64,000 bases of DNA, from positions 1-64,000 of the forward strand of contig NZ_JBEWZI010000010.1 in assembly GCF_040566545.1 (NCBI RefSeq), written 5' to 3'. A model generated the notes under the pieces. It saw nothing but the letters and a program-made list of their open reading frames with translations, made no database searches and was not told the DNA's origin. A program made the position numbers and the translations under genes. This DNA comes from Uliginosibacterium flavum. Lineage in GTDB: Bacteria; Pseudomonadota; Gammaproteobacteria; Burkholderiales; Rhodocyclaceae. Shown piece by piece: positions 42,042 to 50,011 of the stretch (position 1 is its first letter; every line of letters begins with the position of its first letter).

Positions 42042-42115
42042 GAGAGCCGCTCCGGGAGGGCGTCTTCAAGCGATGTGCTGTGAGAGCAAGGCGGGGCGGG
42101 GATCTTCAAGCATGC
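42042..42115. repeat. Dispersed AGAGCCGC-family repeat, degenerate copy
   Basis: Contains GGAGAGCCGCTCC, GTCTTCAAGCG, AGAGCAAGGCGGG and ATCTTCAAGCATGCC. It lies between the divergent dnaE and cheB genes. Confidence 0.6.
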
Positions 42116-42219
42116 CTCGCTTGAATGTTTGCCTGGCCTCAAGTTTCAGGTGTTCGTGGACGCAAAGCACAGAGTGGGCGTTGTGTTTTTGCGCCAGACC
42201 CGAATTTTTGAACTGCTAC

Positions 42220-43251
42220 ATGCCTCCGATCAAGCTCCTGATTGTTGATGATTCGCCGCTGGCTGTGCGCCATCTGGCGGCCCTGTTTGCCCGCGATCCG
42301 GCTTTCGCGCTGGTGGGGACTGCCCATAGTGGGCGTGAAGGCGTAGCGCTGGCGGCGAGCCTGCGTCCGGATGTGGTGTGCATGGACATCAACATGCCGG
42401 ATATCGACGGCTTCGAGGCCACGCGGCAGATCATGGCAACTGCGCCCTTACCTATCGTGATTGTCAGTGCGACCTATGATCCGCATCAGGTGGCGATGGC
42501 CTTTCGGGCGCTGGAGGTCGGGGCGCTGGCGATTCTGGAGAAACCGCCGGCAGGTGATACGCCGGAGTGTCGGTTGCGGCAGACGGCCTTGCTGGAAACT
42601 TTCCGGGCCATGGCCGCGCGTCACGCGCCGCGTCGCCGCGAGGCTGCTGTTCGGCCTGTGCCGCAAACGCGGCCAGTGGTGCCGCCGGAAGTCTTGCTGA
42701 TTGGCGCCTCCACGGGCGGGCCGCAGGCAATCCATACTTTGCTCAAAGGTTTGCCGCCGAGTTTTCCCTTGCCGATTCTGGTCGTGCAGCACATGTCGCC
42801 GGGGTTTTCGGCGGGCTTCGCGCACTGGCTCAGCCAGTCCACGCCCTGGTCGGTGGCTCTGGCCGAGGAGGGCGAGGCGCCGCAGCCCGGGCGGGTGTAT
42901 CTGGCGCCGGAGAAAATTCACATGGAGTGGCAGGCTGATCGGCGCATCCATCTGTTGCCAGGGGAACGGGAGCATGGTGTGTGCCCCTCCGTGTCACGAC
43001 TGTTCCGCTCGGCGCTGGCGGTGGGTGGCGGACGGGTACTTGCGGTGTTGCTCAGTGGCATGGGCAAGGATGGCGCAGCCGAGTTGAAGGCCTTGCATGA
43101 CGCCGGCGCGCAGACAATTGCGCAGGATCAGGCTACGTCGGTGGTGCATGGCATGCCCGGCGAGGCGATCCGCCTGGGCGGGGCGAGTCAGATCCTGCCT
43201 GTTCAGGAGATTGCAGCGGCCTTGTGCCGGGCGCTCGGCTTGCCGGTTTGA
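42220..43251 (+). CDS. cheB: Chemotaxis response regulator protein-glutamate methylesterase
   Basis: 343-residue CheB. Receiver domain: D56 is the phosphorylation site (VVCMDINMPDIDGF). Methylesterase domain: S164 (IGASTGGPQAI), H191 (VVQHMSPGFSAGFA) and D284 (LSGMGKDGA) form the triad. It removes methyl groups from chemoreceptors. No cheR or other che gene is beside it, so it may belong to a dispersed chemotaxis set or regulate another methylated receptor. The ribosome binding site is weak. Confidence 0.92.
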   Translation: MPPIKLLIVDDSPLAVRHLAALFARDPAFALVGTAHSGREGVALAASLRPDVVCMDINMPDIDGFEATRQIMATAPLPIVIVSATYDPHQVAMAFRALEVGALAILEKPPAGDTPECRLRQTALLETFRAMAARHAPRRREAAVRPVPQTRPVVPPEVLLIGASTGGPQAIHTLLKGLPPSFPLPILVVQHMSPGFSAGFAHWLSQSTPWSVALAEEGEAPQPGRVYLAPEKIHMEWQADRRIHLLPGEREHGVCPSVSRLFRSALAVGGGRVLAVLLSGMGKDGAAELKALHDAGAQTIAQDQATSVVHGMPGEAIRLGGASQILPVQEIAAALCRALGLPV

Positions 43252-43274
43252 AAACGCGGGCCAGCTGGATGAAC

Positions 43275-43392
43275 TGTCCGGGTGAGCCGCACTGGCTGGT
43301 TCTTTGCGGCATATCTGCCTGAAGAACCTTTGTGCAAGAGGGTCTTCAGGGTGTATGTCTGTAGAGGTAATGCAGGTGCGGCTCTTCAGCGT
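43275..43392. repeat. Dispersed AGAGCCGC-family repeat, compound copy
   Basis: Includes GTGAGCCGCACTGGC, GCCTGAAGAACC, GGTCTTCAGGGTG, CTGTAGAGGTAATG and GGTGCGGCTCTTCAGC. It ends 2 nt after the stop codon of the minus-strand transglycosylase gene and 24 nt after the cheB stop codon on the other side. Confidence 0.65.
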
Positions 43393-43393
43393 G

Positions 43394-44011
43394 TCAGGAG
43401 TTCGGTGCAGTCTGACGGCGGAAAATAGCCATTTGTTCCAGCACGGCGGGTACATAGCGCTGGGTTTCTGCGTAGGGCGGGATGCGATTGCCATTGCGGA
43501 TTACGGCGTTTTCGCCGGCATTGAAGGCGGCCAGGGCGAGGTGGACGTCTTCGCGGAAGAGGGTGAGCAGATCGCGCAGATAGCGCGCGCCGCCGTTCAG
43601 ATTCTGGCGCGGATCGTAGGCGTTGCTGACGCCGTAGCGTTTGGCGGTGCCGGGCATCAGCTGGGTCAGGCCCATAGCGCCCTTGGGGGAGCGTGCTTTG
43701 GGGTTGGCGCGACTCTCGACGGACACTAGCGCCTTCAGCAGCAAGGGGTCCAGTGAATGGGTCCGGGCAGCCGTCTCGACATCGGCCAGCAGGGCAGGCG
43801 GGAATTTGTAGAGGAAGCCGCCGCCACTCGGCAGGAAAATGGCCTTGGGGCCATTGACGTCACGCCACAGCAGGCGGGCGCGGCGATCTGTGGGCACGTC
43901 GGTGTAGTTGCGCACGCCCTTTTCATCGACGAAACCGAAAACGTCAGCGCGCGCGGCGGCAGGCTGAAGGGCGGTGAGCAGCAGGCAGGCAGTCAGGGCA
44001 AGGCGGAGCAT
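43394..44011 (-). CDS. SLT-family lytic transglycosylase
   Basis: 205-residue exported protein. Signal peptide to about residue 22, a DUF4124-like start (DVFGFVDEKGVRNYTDVP), then an SLT domain with catalytic Glu99 (LVSVESRANPKARSPKGAMGLTQLMPGTA) and LALAAFNAGENAV. It cuts peptidoglycan glycan strands to anhydro-muropeptides. Upstream genes encode Hpt and HD-GYP proteins in the same direction, 10 nt and 423 nt away respectively. An envelope-remodelling role is likely, the exact process unknown. Confidence 0.88.
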   Translation of the reverse strand: MLRLALTACLLLTALQPAAARADVFGFVDEKGVRNYTDVPTDRRARLLWRDVNGPKAIFLPSGGGFLYKFPPALLADVETAARTHSLDPLLLKALVSVESRANPKARSPKGAMGLTQLMPGTAKRYGVSNAYDPRQNLNGGARYLRDLLTLFREDVHLALAAFNAGENAVIRNGNRIPPYAETQRYVPAVLEQMAIFRRQTAPNS

Positions 44012-44020
44012 TCGAGGTGT

Positions 44021-44377
44021 TCAGACCAGTTCCAGGCGCAGGGTGTTTTCAACCTCAATCAGTGCCTGACACAGGCTGTTGGTCAGGCGCTCAAGCTGCG
44101 CAGTCTCGCCCTTTTTGGTGGCCTCTTCAAGTTCTATGGCGGCCTTGACGGCAGCCGGCGCACCGAAATTACCGACGGCGCTTTTGGCGCAGTGAGCGGC
44201 TGCGTGCAAGGCTTTCAGCTCGCCAGCGTGCAAGGCGGCATTGATCTGCTGGCGGATGTCCGGGCAGTCGACGAGGAAGACTTCGATGATGTCGTGCAGC
44301 AGACCTGCATCGCCACCGATTTGCTCCAGAACCCATTTGCGGTCGAACACGAGGTCGGCTGAGGGGCTGCTGTCCAT
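44021..44377 (-). CDS. Histidine phosphotransfer (Hpt) domain protein
   Basis: 118-residue stand-alone Hpt protein. The phosphorylated His is probably H62 (AAHCAKSAVGNFGA), in the HxxK-S arrangement of Hpt domains. It would pass phosphate between a hybrid kinase and a receiver. The HD-GYP response regulator encoded 57 nt upstream is a natural partner. No hybrid histidine kinase is in the window. Confidence 0.8.
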   Translation of the reverse strand: MDSSPSADLVFDRKWVLEQIGGDAGLLHDIIEVFLVDCPDIRQQINAALHAGELKALHAAAHCAKSAVGNFGAPAAVKAAIELEEATKKGETAQLERLTNSLCQALIEVENTLRLELV

Positions 44378-44433
44378 GATTGATGCCTTGTCAGGGATAG
44401 GTTTAAAAGCTGTGCGAGCGCCTTGGCGCGGAC

Positions 44434-45465
44434 TTAGTCCTGATAAATGCTGCGGATATCGAGGATTTCATTCCAGTTGTCGAGAAACATATCGACGCAG
44501 ACCGGATCGAAATGGGTGCCGCGACCCGCCAGAAGGTGTTCGCGGGCATGTTCGAGATCCCAGGCTTCCTTGTACGGCCGGGCGGATGTGAGAGCGTCGA
44601 AAACGTCGGCGACCGCCACAATACGCCCGGTCAGGGGTATATCTTCGCCGATCTTGCCTTGCGGATAACCCGTGCCATCATATTTTTCATGGTGACTGAG
44701 TGCAATCTCTGCGGCCATCTGCAACATCGGCGAGCTGGAATTGCGCAGGATTTCGTAGCCGATGCTGGCGTGCTGGCGCATGATTTCCATCTCGTCAGGC
44801 GTGAGTCGCCCGGGTTTAAGCAGGATGTGATCAGGCGTGCCGAGCTTGCCAACGTCGTGCATGGGAGCAGCTGATAGAAGTAGATCCACTGTTTCGTCGG
44901 GCAGGCCCAGATGCTGGGCGATGATTGCGGAATAATGGGCCATGCGCAGGATGTGGGAACCGGTTTCCGGGTCGCGGAATTCGGCGGCGCGCGCCAGGCG
45001 CATGATGGTTTCGCGCTCGCGCATCTGGATTTCTTCGGTGGCTTGGCGCACCGCCACCGCCAGTTCGTCGGCGCGGTGGGTTGTGGCCGCCATGGCCGCG
45101 CGCAGCTGGAGCATGTTGCGTACGCGCGGCGTGAATTCGTGGGTGTCGATGGGTTTGGTCAGGAAGTCGGAGGCGCCTGCTTCCAGCGCCGCGTAGCGCA
45201 CGGATCTTTCGGCAGCCGCGGTCACCATCAGAATTGGACGCTCTTGCAGTGCCGGAGTGCTGCGACAGCGGCGAATGAATTCCAGTCCATCCAGGCTCGG
45301 CATCATGTAATCGACAATGATCAGATCGGGCGCATTGTCCTGACACCAGGCCAGCCCAAATTCCGCGTCGCTGAAAATCTGGCAGTCGTGCGCCCCTAGC
45401 CGTTTGACCAGACTTTGCATGACCAGCAGATTGACCGGCGTGTCTTCAATTATGGCAATGAGCAT
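44434..45465 (-). CDS. HD-GYP response regulator (cyclic-di-GMP phosphodiesterase)
   Basis: 343-residue two-domain protein. The receiver carries D52 (LIIVDYMMPSLDG). The HD-GYP domain carries H203-D204 (PMHDVGKLG) and HHEKYDGTGYP at 258-268. All metal ligands seem intact, so hydrolysis of c-di-GMP is likely. A helical linker at about residues 120-160 connects the domains. It may receive phosphate from the neighbouring Hpt protein. Confidence 0.92.
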   Translation of the reverse strand: MLIAIIEDTPVNLLVMQSLVKRLGAHDCQIFSDAEFGLAWCQDNAPDLIIVDYMMPSLDGLEFIRRCRSTPALQERPILMVTAAAERSVRYAALEAGASDFLTKPIDTHEFTPRVRNMLQLRAAMAATTHRADELAVAVRQATEEIQMRERETIMRLARAAEFRDPETGSHILRMAHYSAIIAQHLGLPDETVDLLLSAAPMHDVGKLGTPDHILLKPGRLTPDEMEIMRQHASIGYEILRNSSSPMLQMAAEIALSHHEKYDGTGYPQGKIGEDIPLTGRIVAVADVFDALTSARPYKEAWDLEHAREHLLAGRGTHFDPVCVDMFLDNWNEILDIRSIYQD

Positions 45466-45605
45466 GAAAGGGCTGATGCAGAAGGAGGGTTGGGTTTGAC
45501 AGCAGTCTGGTTAAAGGGTGTTACGGCCTTTACTTGTCGTGCTTGAGCGCAAAAATCAGGCCGGAACCAATGCTGCACTGCGGTGGCAGGATTTTTTTGA
45601 TCGAT

Positions 45606-45611
45606 TACAAT
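45606..45611 (+). promoter_or_regulatory. Candidate -10 element of an intergenic RNA
   Basis: TACAAT with GTGGCA 17 bp upstream (45583-45588). A start near 45618 would feed the structured stretch below. Confidence 0.4.
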
Positions 45612-45613
45612 GT

Positions 45614-45775
45614 GTTCAGGGTTAACCCTAGGGAAAGTCGTGATCGACTTGATTTGGCACAAGTGCCAATGGTCGCGGCACCGCTAAGGTTCCGATCTTG
45701 CAGCGAATCGCGAGGCTTGAACGGGAAAAACTTACAGGCGTGTTTTCAGGCGCTTACGCCGGGTTTTTTTTGTAA
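45614..45775 (+). ncRNA. Candidate structured small RNA or leader upstream of the peptide-type SBP gene
   Basis: After the -10 element come a GGGTTAACCC palindrome, hairpin AAGTCG / CGACTT, perfect hairpin TTGGCAC / GTGCCAA, further GC-rich pairings, and near 45755 GGCG-CTTA-CGCC followed by GGGTTTTTTTT, a terminator-like end. No ORF fits. It starts about 300 nt before the ABC transporter binding-protein gene and ends about 140 nt before it. It could be an independent small RNA or an attenuated leader. The rest of 45466-45916 shows a second T-run near 45787 and a TATACT box at 45845-45850. Confidence 0.4.
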
Positions 45776-45916
45776 ACACCTTTGCGTTTTTTTTGCCCTT
45801 CTTCATAAGCTGGGCTGATGGTAGGATTAGTTGGGGTTTGTGCTTATACTTGGCGCGCGCAGTGTTCCGGGTGCTGCACAAGACTCTCTAACCGGTAATT
45901 TAACTAGGAGGACGTG

Positions 45917-47821
45917 ATGAGGTTTATTCCCTCTCGTTTTGCGCTTGCTGTTGCAGCGGTTGCTGTTGCGGCTGTTCCCTCGCTGGCCGTGGCCTATCAA
46001 CAGGCCCCGATGCTGGCAGCCAACAAGGCTCTCCCGCCTGTTGATCAGCGCCTGCCGGCTCAGCCGGAAGTGGTCAAGCCCTTGGAACGCACCGGTGTGT
46101 ACGGCGGCACTATCCGTACGGCCATGCGCGCCAATAATGACCATAACAACATCCTGAAATTCATTGGTAACCAGTCGCTGGTGCGCTGGGAGCCTACCGG
46201 TTTCAACAAGGTTGTTCCCAACCTTGCTGAAAGCTGGGTAATCAGCCCGGACGGCACGACCTATACTTTCAAGCTTCGTAAGGGTTTGAAGTGGTCTGAT
46301 GGCGGCCTGTTTACGGCGGATGACGTGATGTTCGCCATGAACGACGTTCTCGCCAACAAGGAATTCCTGAATGCATTGCCGGCTGACTTTCAGCCGGGTG
46401 GTGATGCTGTCAAGGTGAGCAAGACGGATGATCAGACCGTGGTTTTCCAGTTTGCCAAGCCTTACCTGCCTTTCCTCGAGAAGCTGGCTACCCCGGTTGC
46501 CCAGTACCCGACGCTGTATCAGAAAAAGTATTGCAGCCAGTTCCATCCGAAGTACAACCCGAAGGCTGCTGACCAGGCCAAGGCTGAGAACCTGAAGGAC
46601 TGGGGTTCTTTGCTGCGCAAGTATTGCGGCGATCAGGAAGTTCCGCAGCGTTGGGGTAATCCTCTGCGTCCGGTGATGGATCCCTGGATGATCAAGGAAC
46701 CGTATTCGGGTTCCGCCACCAAGGTTGTGCTGGAACGTAACCCCTACTTCTGGCAAGTCGATGACAAGGGCAATCAATTGCCTTACGTCGACCGCGTCCA
46801 GTTCCAGGTGATCTCCGAAGTGGAAACCATCCTGCTGGCTGCCATCAATGGCCAGCTGGACTTCCAGATGCGTCACATCTCCTCGATTCAGAACCGTCCG
46901 GTTCTGTCCGAGAATGCGGCAAAGGGCGGCTACAAGCTGCTGGCGGGTCAGGGTATCAACGCCAATCAGGGCGGTCTGTGGCTGAATCATTCGACCACTA
47001 ATGCCAAACTGAACAAGCTGATCCGTAACAAGGACTTCCGCATCGCCATGTCGCATGCCATTGATCGCAATGAAATCAATGACATCGTGTATCTGGGGCA
47101 GGCGAAACCTTGGCAGTCTGGTCCGCAGAAATCTTCCAAGTTCTATAACGAGAAGCTGGCAACCCAGTTCCTTGCTCTGGATCTGCGGAAGTCTGAGGAA
47201 CTGCTCGACAAGTTGGGCCTGAAGAAGGGTGCTGACGGCTTCCGTACTTATCCGGAAGGTGGCCGCGTGTCCATGGGCATGATCGTCATGATCTCCAACG
47301 CGTCACTGATGGAAACCGCCGAGTTGGTGCGCAAGCATCTCTCGAAGGTAGGCATCGAGATCGTCATCAACTCGTCCGAGCGTTCGCTGTTCTATGATCG
47401 TGCCAACACCAACCAGTATGATATTTCGCTGGATGTGTTCTCGGGCGGTCTGGATCCGACTCACAACCCGCGTCCTTGGTTGGCTGTGCATCCGCAGGAA
47501 TCCCGTATGAGCCTGCCTTGGGTCAAGTACTACCTGACCGATGGCAAGCAAGGCGAGAAGCCTTCTGCCAGCATGGCCAAGCGTATGGCGCTGTATGACC
47601 AGTGGCAAGTCGCCAAGACCCTGCCTGAAGCTGACAACCTGTTCAAGCAGATTCTTGAAGAGGCTGCCAACGAGTTCGAAGTCATCGGCACTGTTGCCCC
47701 GGCTCCGAATGCTGGTGTCCGTAGCGCCAAGTTGGTGAATGTGCCGGTTGCCATGCCTGATGGCTGGACCTGGCCGAACCCGGCTCCGACCTTGCCGGCT
47801 ACTTGGTCGTATAACAAGTAA
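45917..47821 (+). CDS. Peptide/oligopeptide-type ABC transporter substrate-binding protein
   Basis: 634-residue periplasmic protein of the SBP family 5 type. A signal peptide (FALAVAAVAVAAVPSLAVAYQ) is followed by the typical GGTIRTAMR, NLAESWVISPDGTTYTFKLRKGLKWSDG and DFRIAMSHAIDR segments. Codon choice is highly biased, consistent with strong expression. A very strong AGGAGGA site precedes the ATG at 45917; an in-frame GTG one codon earlier is too close to it. First gene of a four-gene importer operon. Ligand unknown; unusually large size suggests oligopeptide or a sugar-like solute. Confidence 0.9.
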   Translation: MRFIPSRFALAVAAVAVAAVPSLAVAYQQAPMLAANKALPPVDQRLPAQPEVVKPLERTGVYGGTIRTAMRANNDHNNILKFIGNQSLVRWEPTGFNKVVPNLAESWVISPDGTTYTFKLRKGLKWSDGGLFTADDVMFAMNDVLANKEFLNALPADFQPGGDAVKVSKTDDQTVVFQFAKPYLPFLEKLATPVAQYPTLYQKKYCSQFHPKYNPKAADQAKAENLKDWGSLLRKYCGDQEVPQRWGNPLRPVMDPWMIKEPYSGSATKVVLERNPYFWQVDDKGNQLPYVDRVQFQVISEVETILLAAINGQLDFQMRHISSIQNRPVLSENAAKGGYKLLAGQGINANQGGLWLNHSTTNAKLNKLIRNKDFRIAMSHAIDRNEINDIVYLGQAKPWQSGPQKSSKFYNEKLATQFLALDLRKSEELLDKLGLKKGADGFRTYPEGGRVSMGMIVMISNASLMETAELVRKHLSKVGIEIVINSSERSLFYDRANTNQYDISLDVFSGGLDPTHNPRPWLAVHPQESRMSLPWVKYYLTDGKQGEKPSASMAKRMALYDQWQVAKTLPEADNLFKQILEEAANEFEVIGTVAPAPNAGVRSAKLVNVPVAMPDGWTWPNPAPTLPATWSYNK

Positions 47822-47833
47822 TCCCGCTGTAAG

Positions 47834-47857
47834 ACCTGAGGGCTTCGGCCCTCAGGT
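47834..47857 (+). terminator. UUCG-capped hairpin between the SBP and permease genes
   Basis: Perfect 10-bp stem ACCTGAGGGC / GCCCTCAGGT with a TTCG loop, followed by TCCCCCTTTTT. It probably trims or partly terminates the transcript, allowing more binding protein than permease. Confidence 0.75.
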
Positions 47858-47892
47858 TCCCCCTTTTTGAGGTCTTCTTAGAGAGTCAAGCC

Positions 47893-48879
47893 GTGCTTAA
47901 CTACATATTCAAGCGCATGCTCTCGGCGGTTCCATTCATGTTTATGGTGTCGCTGACAGTATTCATCCTGATTCAGTTGCCCCCGGGCGACTTCGTCGAC
48001 AGCTATGCCGCAATGGTGGCATCGTCTGGCGAAACCCTTTCTCCTGATCAGATGGCTGAATTGCGCCATCGGTTTGGCCTCGACAAACCCTTGATCATGC
48101 AGTATTTCAGCTGGATTTCTGGCGTGATTCAGGGCGACTTCGGTTACTCCTTTGAGTGGCAGTCGCCGGTTAAAGATCTGGTTGGCGAGCGTATCGGCCT
48201 GACCCTGATCCTGTCTCTTTCTGCCATGTTGTTTACCTGGGCGTTGTCTTTGCCTATCGGCATCTATTCCGCCGTCAAGCGTTACTCCATCGGCGATTAC
48301 GTTTTTACTTTCATCGGCTTTATCGGTCTGGCAGTGCCCAACTTCCTGCTGGCCTTGATCCTGATGTTTCTGGCTTCCAAGTACTACGGTCTGGACGTTA
48401 CCGGTCTGTTTTCTTCCGAGTTCCAGAATGCGCCGTGGTCGTGGGCTCGTTTCGCTGACCTTGGCAAGCATCTGATCATTCCGATGGTCATCATGGGCGC
48501 AGCCTCTTCGGCTGGTTTGATCCGTATCCTGCGTGCCAACCTGATCGATCAGTTGTATATGCCTTACGTCGTGACGGCTCGTTCCAAGGGGCTGTCCGAA
48601 ACCAAGCTGTTGCTGAAGTATCCGGTGCGCATCGCGCTGAACCCGTTTGTTTCCTCGATCGGCTGGATTCTGCCGAGCCTGGTGTCGGGTGCGGTGATCA
48701 CCTCCATCGTGCTGAACCTGCAGACGGTTGGCCCGATGTTGTTCCAGTCGCTCATGTCCCAGGATATCTATCTGTCGGGCACGATTCTGCTGGTGGTATG
48801 TGCGTTGACGGTTGTTGGCACCCTGTTGTCCGACATCCTTCTGGTTATCCTCGATCCGCGTATTAGGTTGGAACAATGA
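47893..48879 (+). CDS. ABC transporter permease, DppB/OppB type
   Basis: 328-residue permease with six membrane helices. It shows the DppB-type LPPGDFVDSY and RHRFGLDKPLIMQYFSWISGVIQGDFGYSFEW opening. The EAA-like loop reads VTARSKGLSETKLLLKYPVRIALNPF. GTG start at 47893 with AGAGAG upstream. It overlaps the next permease gene by 4 nt. Confidence 0.9.
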   Translation: MLNYIFKRMLSAVPFMFMVSLTVFILIQLPPGDFVDSYAAMVASSGETLSPDQMAELRHRFGLDKPLIMQYFSWISGVIQGDFGYSFEWQSPVKDLVGERIGLTLILSLSAMLFTWALSLPIGIYSAVKRYSIGDYVFTFIGFIGLAVPNFLLALILMFLASKYYGLDVTGLFSSEFQNAPWSWARFADLGKHLIIPMVIMGAASSAGLIRILRANLIDQLYMPYVVTARSKGLSETKLLLKYPVRIALNPFVSSIGWILPSLVSGAVITSIVLNLQTVGPMLFQSLMSQDIYLSGTILLVVCALTVVGTLLSDILLVILDPRIRLEQ

Positions 48880-50003
48880 GCGCAGAAAACAAGCAAGAAG
48901 CGGCCGCGCCAGCGGTCAATATGGCCAACTTGCGTGGTGGTATCGAATACGCCTCGCAATGGCAACTGATGTGGGCACGTTTCCGTAAGCACAAGCTGGC
49001 TTACTGGAGCATGATGTTCGTGTTCTTCCTTTACGGTGTTGCGGTGTTTGCAGAGTTTCTGTCGCCCTTCGATCCGGAAGATCCGAGCTCGCGCACGGTC
49101 TATCAGCCGCCGCAGATGATCCACTTCGATGGCATCAAGCCTTACGTCACCAAGTTCAAGCTCACGCGTGATCCGGTGACCCTGAAGCCTACGTATGTCG
49201 ACTCTGACGAGAGGACTTACATCCGTTTCTTCGTGCCTGGGTTCGAGTACAAGATGCTCGGCGTCTATCCGACGAACATTCACCTTTTCGGGCCGACCGA
49301 AGCGGGCGAAAAGATCTTTCCGTTCGGCTCGGATCGTCTTGGTCGCGACATGTTCTCCCGTGTGATCTATGGCGCGCGTTTTACGCTCTCCATGGGCCTG
49401 ATCGGCGTGATTCTGTCGACCGTGCTGGGTATTACCCTCGGTGGTATTTCGGGCTACTACGGTGGCAAGATTGACTGGGCAATTCAGCGCCTCGTGGAGT
49501 TCATTCTGTCGCTGCCGACCATCCCGATCTGGCTGGCCATGGCCGCTGCCATGCCGCGTAACTGGCCGCCGCACCTGGTGTATATCTCGGTGACGGTGAT
49601 CATTTCGCTGATTGGCTGGACTCACCTCGCACGGGTTGTGCGCGGCAAGTTCCTCGCCATGCGTGGTGAAGTGTTCGTGATCGCAGCCAAGCTGGACGGA
49701 TGTTCGGAAGGTCGTGTGATCTTCCGTCACATGTTGCCCTCGATGGCTTCGCACGTGATTGCTGCGGTAACGCTGGCGATCCCGACGATGATTCTGGCGG
49801 AAACGACACTGTCCTTCCTTGGCCTTGGTTTGCAACCGCCAGCAATCAGTTGGGGCGTGCTGCTCAAGGATGCACAGAAGATCAGCGTGATCTCTGCGGC
49901 TCCTTGGCTGTTCCTTCCCGGTGCTGCCACCGTGCTAGCCGTGCTGGCCATGAATTTCTTTGGCGACGGCCTGCGTGATGCTGCCGACCCGTACTCGCAC
50001 TAA
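48876..50003 (+). CDS. ABC transporter permease, DppC/OppC type
   Basis: 375-residue permease. A first helix near residues 40-60 is followed by an extracytoplasmic insert of about 100 residues (FDPEDPSSRTVYQPPQ to FPFGSDRLGRDMFSRVIYGAR). Then come five helices with the EAA-type loop VFVIAAKLDGCSEGRVIFRHMLPS. It pairs with the DppB-type permease. Confidence 0.9.
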   Translation: MSAENKQEAAAPAVNMANLRGGIEYASQWQLMWARFRKHKLAYWSMMFVFFLYGVAVFAEFLSPFDPEDPSSRTVYQPPQMIHFDGIKPYVTKFKLTRDPVTLKPTYVDSDERTYIRFFVPGFEYKMLGVYPTNIHLFGPTEAGEKIFPFGSDRLGRDMFSRVIYGARFTLSMGLIGVILSTVLGITLGGISGYYGGKIDWAIQRLVEFILSLPTIPIWLAMAAAMPRNWPPHLVYISVTVIISLIGWTHLARVVRGKFLAMRGEVFVIAAKLDGCSEGRVIFRHMLPSMASHVIAAVTLAIPTMILAETTLSFLGLGLQPPAISWGVLLKDAQKISVISAAPWLFLPGAATVLAVLAMNFFGDGLRDAADPYSH

Positions 50004-50011
50004 TTCCAGGA

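Noticed and set aside
45827..47056. 409-codon minus-strand ORF opposite the SBP gene
   Set aside because: Overlaps a gene with signal peptide, strong ribosome binding site and family motifs; no own support.
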